Origin: an uncultured Methylocystaceae bacterium
GTDB taxonomy: Bacteria; Pseudomonadota; Alphaproteobacteria; Rhizobiales; Beijerinckiaceae
Reading direction: 5' to 3'
NCBI GenBank assembly: GCA_903870245.1
Contig: CAIQCB010000013.1
Location: 1 to 64,000, forward strand
DNA: 64,000 nt
Shown here: piece after piece, positions 28,909 through 36,242 of the stretch
Layout of the letters: every line of letters starts with the position of its first letter
Numbering within the stretch: the first letter of the stretch is position 1
Translations under genes and position numbers: made by a program
Notes under the pieces: model-generated
Database searches by the model: none
What the model was told of the DNA's origin: nothing
Seen by the model: the letters and a program-made list of their open reading frames with translations, nothing else

Positions 28909-30471
28909 GTGCTCCTCGCAATCGGCAATTTTCTGCGCCTGTCCCGCGCCGGCTATATTCTGGCCCGCGAGGGCGTTTTTCTCGATCTCGACTCCGATTT
29001 GATCCCACCGGCGGCTGCGCCAATATTGCGGTTCGCCAACGCCTTCGCCAGACCCGGCGTAACGGGGGGCGGGCCGGGCCTGGTTCGGGCGCTGTCGCAG
29101 ATCGGCCCCTCCTATGTAAAGCTTGGACAATTTCTCGCGACGCGGCCGGATGTCGTCGGCGGCGAGATCGCCGACGCGCTCTCCGAATTGCAGGACCGCA
29201 TGGCGCCTTTCGGGCGAGCGAAGGCGGTGGCGATTATCGAAAAAGCCTTCCGCAAAAAGCTTGACGACCTGTTCATCGGCTTCGGCGAACCGGTCGCCGC
29301 AGCTTCCGTCGCCCAGGTGCACCGCGCACGCGTGCGCGATGGGAATGGCGAGCGTGAGGTCGCGGTCAAGGTGCTGCGTCCAGGGGTCGAGGGGCAGTTC
29401 GCGCGCGATCTGCGGGATATGTATCTCGTGGCGGGGATCGCAGAACGCTGGTCGGCCGAAGCGCGGCGCCTCAGGCTGATCGAGGTTGTCGATACGCTGG
29501 CGCGCACGGTGAAACTCGAAACCGATTTCCGTCTGGAAGCGGCGGCGGCCAGCGAATTCGGGGATAACATCGCCAACGATCCCGACATGCGCGCCCCGCA
29601 TGTCGACTGGGACCGCACCGCCAAAGAAGTGCTGACGCTCGAATGGATCGACGGGATCCCGCTCTCCGATCCTGCGCGGGTCGCCGCCGAGGGCCACGAT
29701 CTCAGGCGAGTCGGTCGCACGGTGTTGCAGTCATTCCTGCGTCACGCCATGCGCGATGGTTTTTTCCACGCCGATATGCATCAGGGCAATCTTTTCATCG
29801 ATCGCGAGGGTCGTCTTGTCGCCATCGATTTCGGCATCATGGGACGGTTGGGTCCAAGAGAGCGTCGCTTCCTCGCCGAAATCCTCTATGGTTTGATCAC
29901 CCGCAACTATCGACGCGTCGCAGAGGTGCATTTCGAAGCCGGTTATGTGCCAGCGAAACATTCGGTCGAGGAGTTCTCGCAAGCGCTGCGCGCAATCGGC
30001 GAGCCTTTGCACACAATCAGCGCCACCGATATTTCGATGGCGCGCGTCCTGACCCTGTTGTTCGAGGTGACGGCGCTGTTCGACATGCGCACCCGCACCG
30101 AGTTGGTGCTGCTGCAAAAAACCATGGTCGTCGCCGAGGGCGTGGCCCGCGCCTACGATCCGAAGCTCGATATTTGGAAAACCTGCGATCCCGTCGTGCG
30201 CGGCTGGATCGAGGAAAATCTGGGACCCAGGGCGAAAATCGAGGACGCGGGCAAGGGCGTCGCCGAACTGGCGCGACTGGCCACTCGCCTGCCGGAAACA
30301 TTGGGCGTCGCCGAAACCGCCATCGCCGGCGTGGCGAAGATGGTTGGGTCAGGCGTCGACCTGTCGCCTCAGGCGCTGGAGAGCATGGCCCGGTCGCGTC
30401 GTCGCTCCGACAACAGGTTGCTGATTGGCCTTACGGCGTTGCTGGTCCTCGGGGCCTGGCTCTTTCGTTGA
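28909..30471 (+). CDS. ubiB: UbiB-family ubiquinone biosynthesis kinase-like protein
   Basis: UbiB is an atypical kinase-like membrane protein needed for aerobic ubiquinone synthesis. The 520 residues start at GTG 28909 and contain the KxGQ motif in GPSYVKLGQFLATRPD, the Ala-rich nucleotide loop EPVAAASVAQVHRA, the VAVKVLRPG lysine, FHADMHQGNLFI and AIDFGIMGRLG. A C-terminal hydrophobic helix (NRLLIGLTALLVLGAWLF) anchors it in the inner membrane. It is co-transcribed with ubiE; its stop is 6 bases from repeat copy B. Confidence 0.95.
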   Translation: MLLAIGNFLRLSRAGYILAREGVFLDLDSDLIPPAAAPILRFANAFARPGVTGGGPGLVRALSQIGPSYVKLGQFLATRPDVVGGEIADALSELQDRMAPFGRAKAVAIIEKAFRKKLDDLFIGFGEPVAAASVAQVHRARVRDGNGEREVAVKVLRPGVEGQFARDLRDMYLVAGIAERWSAEARRLRLIEVVDTLARTVKLETDFRLEAAAASEFGDNIANDPDMRAPHVDWDRTAKEVLTLEWIDGIPLSDPARVAAEGHDLRRVGRTVLQSFLRHAMRDGFFHADMHQGNLFIDREGRLVAIDFGIMGRLGPRERRFLAEILYGLITRNYRRVAEVHFEAGYVPAKHSVEEFSQALRAIGEPLHTISATDISMARVLTLLFEVTALFDMRTRTELVLLQKTMVVAEGVARAYDPKLDIWKTCDPVVRGWIEENLGPRAKIEDAGKGVAELARLATRLPETLGVAETAIAGVAKMVGSGVDLSPQALESMARSRRRSDNRLLIGLTALLVLGAWLFR

Positions 30472-30476
30472 TATCT

Positions 30477-30597
30477 CCAGACGCGACTTGCGCCGAATCC
30501 AGACGCGACTTGCGCCGAAGCGGAAACCGGTTCGGTGAAGGAAAGCGCGACAAAATAAAAGATCAGGGCTCCTGTCTGTTTCACTCAGACCGGGAAG
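30477..30597 (-). repeat. two-hairpin intergenic repeat, copy B, with internal 22-bp duplication
   Basis: Read on the minus strand this has the same order as copy A: CCCGGTCTGAGTGAAACAGA hairpin, CTGATCTTTTATTTTGTCGCG spacer, then CGCTTTCCTTCACCGAACCGG and TTCGGCG. Its far end carries a perfect tandem duplication of CCAGACGCGACTTGCGCCGAA (30477-30498 and 30499-30520, last base differing). It fills the whole 129-base gap between the convergent stops of ubiB and folE. Confidence 0.75.
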
Positions 30598-30600
30598 AAC

Positions 30601-31173
30601 TTAGTCGCAGCGCGACATGCCAAGAAATTCGGCGCGCGTACGTTGATCCTCGCGGATCAGCCCCAGCAATTTGCTGGTCGTCAGCAGACTGCCTTGCGTA
30701 TTCACGCCTCGCAACGACATACAACTGTGCTGCGCCTCGATCACCACGCCGACGCCGAGCGGATCGAGAATATCCTGGATCGCCTCAGCGATTTCCGCCG
30801 TGAGTTTTTCCTGGATCTGCAAACGTCGTGCAAAGCCGTGCACCACGCGGGCGAGTTTCGATATCCCGACAACGCGTTTGTTCGGCAGATAGCCGACATG
30901 GGCCCGCCCGGTCACCGGCAGCATGTGATGCTCGCAAAAACTGATCACCGGGATGTTTTTCAAAACCACCAATTCGTCGTAACCGCCGACTTCCTGGAAG
31001 GTTCGTTTGAGATAGTCGCGCGGGTCCGCATCATAGCCCGCGAAGAGTTCGCGGTAGGAGCGCGCCACCCGCGCCGGCGTGTCGACCAGACCCTCACGAT
31101 CTGGATCGTCGCCGGCCCATTCGATCAGCAGGCGAACTGCGGCTTCGGCGTCTGCCTGGGTTGGCTTGCCCAT
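30601..31173 (-). CDS. folE: GTP cyclohydrolase I
   Basis: FolE converts GTP to 7,8-dihydroneopterin triphosphate, the first step to tetrahydrofolate. The 190 residues include the zinc ligands and active site in [48 protein letters not shown] and the third zinc ligand in [21 protein letters not shown] precedes the ATG. The stop lies 4 bases from repeat copy B. Confidence 0.97.
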   Translation of the reverse strand: MGKPTQADAEAAVRLLIEWAGDDPDREGLVDTPARVARSYRELFAGYDADPRDYLKRTFQEVGGYDELVVLKNIPVISFCEHHMLPVTGRAHVGYLPNKRVVGISKLARVVHGFARRLQIQEKLTAEIAEAIQDILDPLGVGVVIEAQHSCMSLRGVNTQGSLLTTSKLLGLIREDQRTRAEFLGMSRCD

Positions 31174-31202
31174 GGGTGTCTTCCCTGTCCTCGAACGCGA
31201 GG

Positions 31203-32183
31203 TTAGTTGCCGATCGCGTTACGACCGAGGTTGTTGATTGTCGAACCAACGGAATTGACCGTTCGTTTGACGAAGCCCAGCGCGCCGTCATTGGACGGAG
31301 GGGCAGGCGGCGGCGCGCCTGCGGCGTCGGCGAGGGGCTCGGGCGGCGCGCCCGAAGATCTGTTGGCCGACGTTGGATTCTTCGGGCGCGCAGCGTTACG
31401 GGCGGGAGCCGGCTTTGGTTTCGCTTTGGCCACCCGGGGTTTGGCCGCTGGCTTCTGTTTGGCGACAACGCTGGCGTCACCCTGAGAGGACGTCGGCGGT
31501 TTCTTGACGTTTGCGCTCGGCGCTTCGGTCTTTGCCGGAGTCGGCGTGATCGTAGCGGGGGGCGACGGCGGCGTAGTCTGTTCTTTCGACTCTGGCGGCG
31601 TAAGCGCCGCTTTCTCGGCGGCGGGCGCGCCAGTTTGATCGGGAGTCGTTGTCGCTGATGATCCAGTCGCCGGAACCTGTTCCGGGCCGGCGGCGGTTTG
31701 CGGAGCCTCGGCGGCCGGAGTCTCAGCCGTCGCTGCCGGGGCCGGGTTTGGCGTCGCCGCCGGGGCCTCAGGGGAAGGATTCGCCGGCGCAACGGCGGCG
31801 GTCGTCGGCTCGCTGACGGAAGGCTCTGGTCTCGCGCCGTGATTAAGCGTCCACCCAACGGCGGCCAGACCGCTCACAACGATCGCTGCGGACAAGTAAA
31901 GCAGATTACGTCTGCGTCCCTCTTCCGGCGCTGGCCGGTTCGGCGCCGGGAAGGGCGCATCCTCTTCGGCAAGGGATACACTGGCCCCGAGCACGGGGCG
32001 CGTGTCCACCTTTGGTTGAGGAGCCGAAGGCCGGCGCGGTTCGGAGACGACGATCTCGGGCGCAGCGAGTTTCGGCGCGACGTCGTCATGGGGAGCCTGC
32101 GGGTCATGACGCAGGCTTTGTTTGAATTCGACAAAGGCCTTTTGCAATTCCTTGTCGGGGTCCGTTTCGCCAGTCTTGGTCAT
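31203..32183 (-). CDS. membrane-anchored Pro/Ala-rich low-complexity protein
   Basis: The 326 residues have an acidic cytoplasmic N-terminal ~95, one transmembrane helix ([22 protein letters not shown], about 90-112), and some 200 residues rich in Pro, Ala, Thr and Lys that should lie in the periplasm. A short conserved-looking tail closes it ([20 protein letters not shown]). The layout resembles a periplasm-spanning stalk, but no family was recognised. GGGGAA precedes the ATG. A 13-bp tandem repeat begins 10 bases upstream. It is 29 bases from folE and may be co-transcribed with it. Confidence 0.6.
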   Translation of the reverse strand: MTKTGETDPDKELQKAFVEFKQSLRHDPQAPHDDVAPKLAAPEIVVSEPRRPSAPQPKVDTRPVLGASVSLAEEDAPFPAPNRPAPEEGRRRNLLYLSAAIVVSGLAAVGWTLNHGARPEPSVSEPTTAAVAPANPSPEAPAATPNPAPAATAETPAAEAPQTAAGPEQVPATGSSATTTPDQTGAPAAEKAALTPPESKEQTTPPSPPATITPTPAKTEAPSANVKKPPTSSQGDASVVAKQKPAAKPRVAKAKPKPAPARNAARPKNPTSANRSSGAPPEPLADAAGAPPPAPPSNDGALGFVKRTVNSVGSTINNLGRNAIGN

Positions 32184-32192
32184 GATCGTTCC

Positions 32193-32269
32193 CCTGGATC
32201 TTGCGCCTGGATCTTACTTTTGAATCTTGCGCCCGGGTTTTGCGTCCGGGTTTTGCGCTTTGTCTTGCG
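32193..32269. repeat. 13-bp tandem repeat, six degenerate units
   Basis: Units CCTGGATCTTGCG, CCTGGATCTTACT, TTTGAATCTTGCG, CCCGGGTTTTGCG, TCCGGGTTTTGCG and a 12-base CTTTGTCTTGCG follow one another without gaps. They lie directly upstream of the start codon of the Pro/Ala-rich protein (minus strand), in its leader or promoter. The theme (GG)ATCTTG recurs in the tandem repeat at 57589. Confidence 0.75.
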
Positions 32270-32444
32270 CGGCGGCGCCGGGCCGGCGGTTAAGCGCTCC
32301 GGGCCATCGGCGGATTTCCTGTTGTTAAGCAGTAAAATTGTGGCGGTTCTTCGCCGTCGACTCTCAAGCCCTGCGCGCGGTAGCCGCGGCGCGTGAGGCA
32401 GAGGTTGGCGTCGTCTTGTCTGGAAGCGATGTAAAAAAGGCAAA

Positions 32445-32474
32445 TTGACGCTCATGGGAGGGAGTTTTTATAGT
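32445..32474 (+). promoter_or_regulatory. candidate promoter implying a near-leaderless peroxidase mRNA
   Basis: TTGACG (32445-32450), an 18-base spacer and TATAGT (32469-32474) place transcription start at about 32481, one base before the ATG at 32482. Confidence 0.5.
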
Positions 32475-32481
32475 ATTTTCA

Positions 32482-33744
32482 ATGAACCCAAAGAAATCGC
32501 CCTTTCGCCGACGGCGGCGCTTGATCCGCGCGCTGATTGTTGTCGGCGCCCTGGGTCTATCCATTGGCGGCGCGTTCGCCGATCCGCCGCCGGCCGATGG
32601 AACGGATCTGACGCCTATCGAGCGTCTCGGCAAGGATATCTTCGAGGACACATCCCTGTCGCAGCCGGCTGGAGTCGCCTGCGTCTCCTGTCACGATCCG
32701 GCGCAAGCCTATCAGGGGAATAACGGCTCCTCCATATCCGCTTTGGCGCGTGGCGCGCCGCAGGGCGCGCTGGGCAAGCGAAATACGCCGACGATTATGT
32801 ACAGCTCTTTCGCGCCGCCATTCGAGTTCATCGAAGATCATGACGCCAAAACCGGCGCTGTCGAAAAAATCCCGGTTGGCGGTCAATTCTACGATGGTCG
32901 CGCCGTCGATCTGATAACGCAGGTCGAAGGCCCGCTGCTTGATCCCAACGAGATGAACGCCGCCTCGAAACGCGCCGCTGTCGAAGCCATTCGCATTGGA
33001 GCCTATGCGCCGCTGGCGCGCGAGGTCCTCGGCCAGAACATTTTTGACGATCCGGATACGGCTTACGTCAAACTCGCCGCCGCCGTCGCCGCCTTTGAGT
33101 CCAGCCCGCGTTTTCATCCTTTCGCGTCGAAATTCGACGACGTCCTGCGCGGGAAGGCGAAGTTCACGCCGCTCGAGGAGCAGGGCTTTACGCTCTTCAA
33201 GAATCCGGAAAAGGGCAATTGCCTCGCCTGTCACGCCGGCGTCGAGAAATCGAATGATCCGCGCGACTGGCTGTTCACCGATTACACATACGATGTCCTT
33301 GGCGCGCCAAAAAACAGGCGCATACCGGCGACTACCGGACCGGGGAAAATCCCGGATCTTGGTTTGTGCCAACGACCGGGGATCAAAAGCGCCGCGCCGC
33401 CGGCCTACGACACCGAAAGTTTGTGCGGCGCCTTCAAGGTGCCGACCTTGCGCAATGTCGCCGTGACGGGGCCCTGGATGCACAATGGCGCGTTAACGAC
33501 GTTGCGCGACGTTGTCGCCTTCTACGCCACGCGCGACGCCCGACCGGGACGCTGGTATCCCACAGCCAAACAAAAATTTGACGATTTGCCTTCCGTCTAT
33601 CACGCGAACGTCAATGTTGCGGAGGTCCCCTATGATCGTAAGGCAGGGGAGAAGCCGCGCCTCGACGACTCCGAAATTGACGCCATTGTCGCCTTCCTGG
33701 AAACATTGACGGATCGTCCCGCGGCCTATGCGACCCGCCGCTGA
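32482..33744 (+). CDS. dihaem cytochrome c peroxidase / MauG-family protein
   Basis: The protein has 420 residues with a basic, hydrophobic signal peptide (MNPKKSPFRRRRRLIRALIVVGALGLSIGGAFAD), so it acts in the periplasm. There are two haem-binding CxxCH motifs, CVSCH at 67-71 and CLACH at 247-251, as in bacterial cytochrome c peroxidases and MauG. Other family segments are QFYDGRAVDLITQVEGPLLDPNEM, FKVPTLRNVAVTGPWMHNGAL and VAFLETLTD. It could reduce peroxide or oxidise a partner protein; no mau genes are nearby. The ATG has no properly spaced RBS (see promoter entry). Confidence 0.9.
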   Translation: MNPKKSPFRRRRRLIRALIVVGALGLSIGGAFADPPPADGTDLTPIERLGKDIFEDTSLSQPAGVACVSCHDPAQAYQGNNGSSISALARGAPQGALGKRNTPTIMYSSFAPPFEFIEDHDAKTGAVEKIPVGGQFYDGRAVDLITQVEGPLLDPNEMNAASKRAAVEAIRIGAYAPLAREVLGQNIFDDPDTAYVKLAAAVAAFESSPRFHPFASKFDDVLRGKAKFTPLEEQGFTLFKNPEKGNCLACHAGVEKSNDPRDWLFTDYTYDVLGAPKNRRIPATTGPGKIPDLGLCQRPGIKSAAPPAYDTESLCGAFKVPTLRNVAVTGPWMHNGALTTLRDVVAFYATRDARPGRWYPTAKQKFDDLPSVYHANVNVAEVPYDRKAGEKPRLDDSEIDAIVAFLETLTDRPAAYATRR

Positions 33745-33780
33745 CGCATCCGAAGGGGCGCGCACGGGAGAACGACAGTT

Positions 33781-34584
33781 TCACGTCGTCAACAGACCGT
33801 AACGATAAAGAGTTTCGCGCAAACTTTCCTCGGGCGCGCGGCCGCTGGTAAAGACGGCGCGTCCGTGTGGCGGCGCTCCGATGCGGGTTTCTGCGCCAAA
33901 TCGCTCGAACAGTAATTGATCGGCGCGGCGCGCGATGGCTGGCGCCGGATCGACCCATGTCGCGGACCATGGCGCCAGACGCCGGAAACTGTCGATGAGC
34001 AGAGGATAATGCGTGCAGGCCAGCACGATGGCGTCGGTTCGCGCCTCGCCGCGCGTTTCGAAACAGGGCGCGATTTCCTCGGAGATCTCCTCGTCGCGCG
34101 CTACGCCATGTTGCATGTAGTCTTCTGCAAGTCGGGCAAGGCGGGTGGAGCCGACGAGATTAACGCGACAATGCGCGGCGAATTGCGCGATCAAATTTTG
34201 CGTGTAGTCCCTTTTCACAGTGCCGGGAGTGGCCAGCACCGAGATCATGCGCGACCGCGATCCCTCCGCCGCCGGTTTGATCGCCGGCACTGTGCCGACG
34301 AAGGGAATCTCCGGCCAGCGCGTCCGCAAATCCGGCAAGACCAGCGTCGAGGCTGTGTTGCAGGCGATGACGACCATGTCCGGTCTGTCGGCTTCGATCC
34401 GGGCGCCAATAACATCGACGACGCGGTCGACCAGCTCCGGCTCTTTCCACGCGCCATAGGGAAAGCCGGCGTCGTCGGCGCAATAGACGTAGTCCGCCCC
34501 GGGCCGCAGTTTCGCGATTTCACTAAAGACCGTGAGGCCGCCAAGACCGGAGTCGAAAACAAGAATTTTGGGCGGACCAGACAT
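33781..34584 (-). CDS. murI: glutamate racemase
   Basis: MurI makes D-glutamate for peptidoglycan. The 267 residues show FDSGLGGLTVFSEI, YCADDAGFPYG, and the two catalytic cysteines in VIACNTASTLVLP and LACTHYPLLID. The gene is convergent with the peroxidase gene, 36 bases apart. Its RBS is weak. Upstream lies repeat copy C and then truB; there is no sign that it belongs to the truB operon. Confidence 0.96.
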   Translation of the reverse strand: MSGPPKILVFDSGLGGLTVFSEIAKLRPGADYVYCADDAGFPYGAWKEPELVDRVVDVIGARIEADRPDMVVIACNTASTLVLPDLRTRWPEIPFVGTVPAIKPAAEGSRSRMISVLATPGTVKRDYTQNLIAQFAAHCRVNLVGSTRLARLAEDYMQHGVARDEEISEEIAPCFETRGEARTDAIVLACTHYPLLIDSFRRLAPWSATWVDPAPAIARRADQLLFERFGAETRIGAPPHGRAVFTSGRAPEESLRETLYRYGLLTT

Positions 34585-34706
34585 CTGACAGAAGCGGCGT
34601 CGGCAGTTTCATGGGCAGGGTGGCGCGAATCGCGCCTGTGTTCCCATAGGACAGGCTTTGGAAGCCAAGATCAACGTTGGCGTGCGACGGCCTGAAAGCC
34701 TGCGGC

Positions 34707-34801
34707 GTTCACCGGCCCGATTGAGTTGGAGAAGGGCTCTGATCTTGTGTGCTGTCGCGCTTTCTTTCGCCGAACCGGTTTTCCGTCGCGGCGGAAAGCG
34801 C
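34707..34801 (+). repeat. two-hairpin intergenic repeat, copy C
   Basis: The left hairpin is degenerate (ACCGGCCCGATTGAGTTGGAG). The spacer GGGCTCTGATCTTGTGTGCTGTCG and right hairpin CGCTTTCTTTCGCCGAACCGG ... GCGGCGGAAAGCGC are well conserved. The right arm ends at 34801, directly against the TAG stop (34804-34802) of truB on the minus strand, with no bases between. Confidence 0.75.
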
Positions 34802-35704
34802 CTAGAGCGGAAGGTTGAAGACGCGCGCCGGGGTCAGCGCGCCTTCGACAATTTCGCCAAAAGCCACCGGTACGCCGCCGCATGCGGCATATACGACGCC
34901 TTCGGAAGGGGCGTCGCGGCCGCGCAGAATAACCGATCCGCCGCGCCTAAGCCGTATCGCCGTATCCCGATCGACGATGACGCAGGGCAGTTCGGTGAGG
35001 CCCGCCTCTACGGTCAGCAAAGCCTCTCCGGCCATATTTTGATTTTCGATTTCATCCAGGGTGAAGGCGTCGTTCTCGGTGAAAGGACCGACGCGCGTGC
35101 GGCGCAGGGCCGTCACATGCCCGTAACAGCCGAGCAGTCGCCCGAGATCGCGGGCGATGGCGCGCACATAGGCTCCCTTGCCGCAGGCCATGACGAATTG
35201 CGTTTCGTGTTCCGTCGTCTCGATGATCTCAAGGGCGTAGATTGTCACGGCGCGCGGTTTCAAGGCCACCTGCTCGCCGTCGCGGGCGAGGTCATAGGCC
35301 CGTTCGCCGGCGATCTTGATCGCCGAAAACTGCGGCGGCGTTTGCTGAATTTCGCCGATAAACTGAGGCAGAAGGGCTTCTATCGCCGAGGGCGAGGGGC
35401 GCGCGTCGCTGGCGTGCACGACACGGCCTTCCGAGTCGTCGGTGTCGGTCTCGCTGCCCCAGGTTACTGTAAATCGATAGGATTTTTCGCCATCCTGGAC
35501 AAAAGGCACGGTTTTCGTCGCTTCGCCAAAGGCGACAGGCAACAGACCGGTCGCCAGCGGATCGAGCGTGCCGGCATGACCGGCTTTTTTGGCGTTATAG
35601 ATCCGCTTGAGGCGCGACACGGCCTGAGTCGAGGTCATGCTGGTCGGCTTGTCGAGCGCAATCCAGCCGTCGACGACCACCCTGTTCGATCTTTTCTGGT
35701 TCAT
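34802..35704 (-). CDS. truB: tRNA pseudouridine-55 synthase
   Basis: TruB makes pseudouridine 55 in the T loop of tRNAs. The 300 residues include GWIALDKPTSMTSTQAV, the catalytic Asp in AGHAGTLDPLATGLLPV, SYRFTVTWGSETDTDDSEG, QTPPQFSAIKIAGERAYDLAR and CGKGAYVRAIARDLGRLL. Its ATG overlaps the rbfA stop (ATGA), making it the last gene of the rimP-nusA-infB operon here; rpsO, often next in this cluster, is absent. The TAG stop abuts repeat copy C. Confidence 0.97.
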   Translation of the reverse strand: MNQKRSNRVVVDGWIALDKPTSMTSTQAVSRLKRIYNAKKAGHAGTLDPLATGLLPVAFGEATKTVPFVQDGEKSYRFTVTWGSETDTDDSEGRVVHASDARPSPSAIEALLPQFIGEIQQTPPQFSAIKIAGERAYDLARDGEQVALKPRAVTIYALEIIETTEHETQFVMACGKGAYVRAIARDLGRLLGCYGHVTALRRTRVGPFTENDAFTLDEIENQNMAGEALLTVEAGLTELPCVIVDRDTAIRLRRGGSVILRGRDAPSEGVVYAACGGVPVAFGEIVEGALTPARVFNLPL

Positions 35705-36132
35705 GAACTGGCGTCGCTTTTCGGGCTGTCTGTGTCGGATGGTTCGAGGTCGCGTTTAACCTGTTCCGAGTTGAGGATGGCGTCGATGCGGGAAACGGCG
35801 TCGAAACTATCGTCGATGCGAAACCGGATTTCCGGCGCGAATTTCAAATTGATCTGATGAGCGATCTCGCCGCGCAGATAACGACGGTGACGATCAAGCG
35901 CCGCCAGCACATGCGGCTCGTCCTTGCCGCCCAGCGGCATGACATAGATCGTCGCCAGCTTGAGGTCCGGGCTCATTTTGACGCGCGACACGGTGATGAC
36001 GTGCGCGTCGAGAGAGGGGTCGCTGATCTGTCCACGAGACAACAACTGCGCGACCGCGTGACGGATCAGTTCGCCGACGCGCAACATTCTTTGGGAGGGC
36101 GCTGAGCCGGATGAGTGATGGGATCGGGACAT
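35701..36132 (-). CDS. rbfA: 30S ribosome-binding factor A
   Basis: RbfA is a late 30S subunit maturation factor. The 143 residues have a KH-like domain with QRMLRVGELIRHAVAQLLSRG, VTVSRVKMSPDLKLATIYVMPLGG and APEIRFRIDDSFDAVSRIDAIL, followed by a short disordered acidic/Ser tail. The gene lies 100 bases behind infB, separated by a strong hairpin, and overlaps truB by 4 bases. Confidence 0.96.
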   Translation of the reverse strand: MSRSHHSSGSAPSQRMLRVGELIRHAVAQLLSRGQISDPSLDAHVITVSRVKMSPDLKLATIYVMPLGGKDEPHVLAALDRHRRYLRGEIAHQINLKFAPEIRFRIDDSFDAVSRIDAILNSEQVKRDLEPSDTDSPKSDASS

Positions 36133-36214
36133 ATCGGGGCCGGGAATAGATGAGCGCGCTCAACGCGAAGCGGCAAGCAAAGGAAGGGCCGGCGCGCTCC
36201 CGGCCATTCGGCAA

Positions 36215-36242
36215 ATCCTTGTGACCGGTCGGTCACAAGGAT
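36215..36242 (-). promoter_or_regulatory. perfect 12-bp stem-loop over the infB stop codon
   Basis: ATCCTTGTGACC and GGTCACAAGGAT form a perfect inverted repeat with a 4-base loop. The infB TGA lies inside one arm. No U-tract follows, so it is unlikely to be a simple terminator. It sits between infB and rbfA and may process or stabilise the mRNA. Confidence 0.7.

Noticed and set aside
31094-31858. 254-residue Arg/Pro-rich ORF overlapping folE and the Pro/Ala-rich gene
   Set aside because: It is the frame-shifted shadow of the Pro/Ala-rich coding sequence.
32482-33744. mauG as part of a methylamine dehydrogenase system
   Set aside because: No mauA, mauB or accessory genes lie nearby; the dihaem motif alone does not separate MauG from cytochrome c peroxidase.
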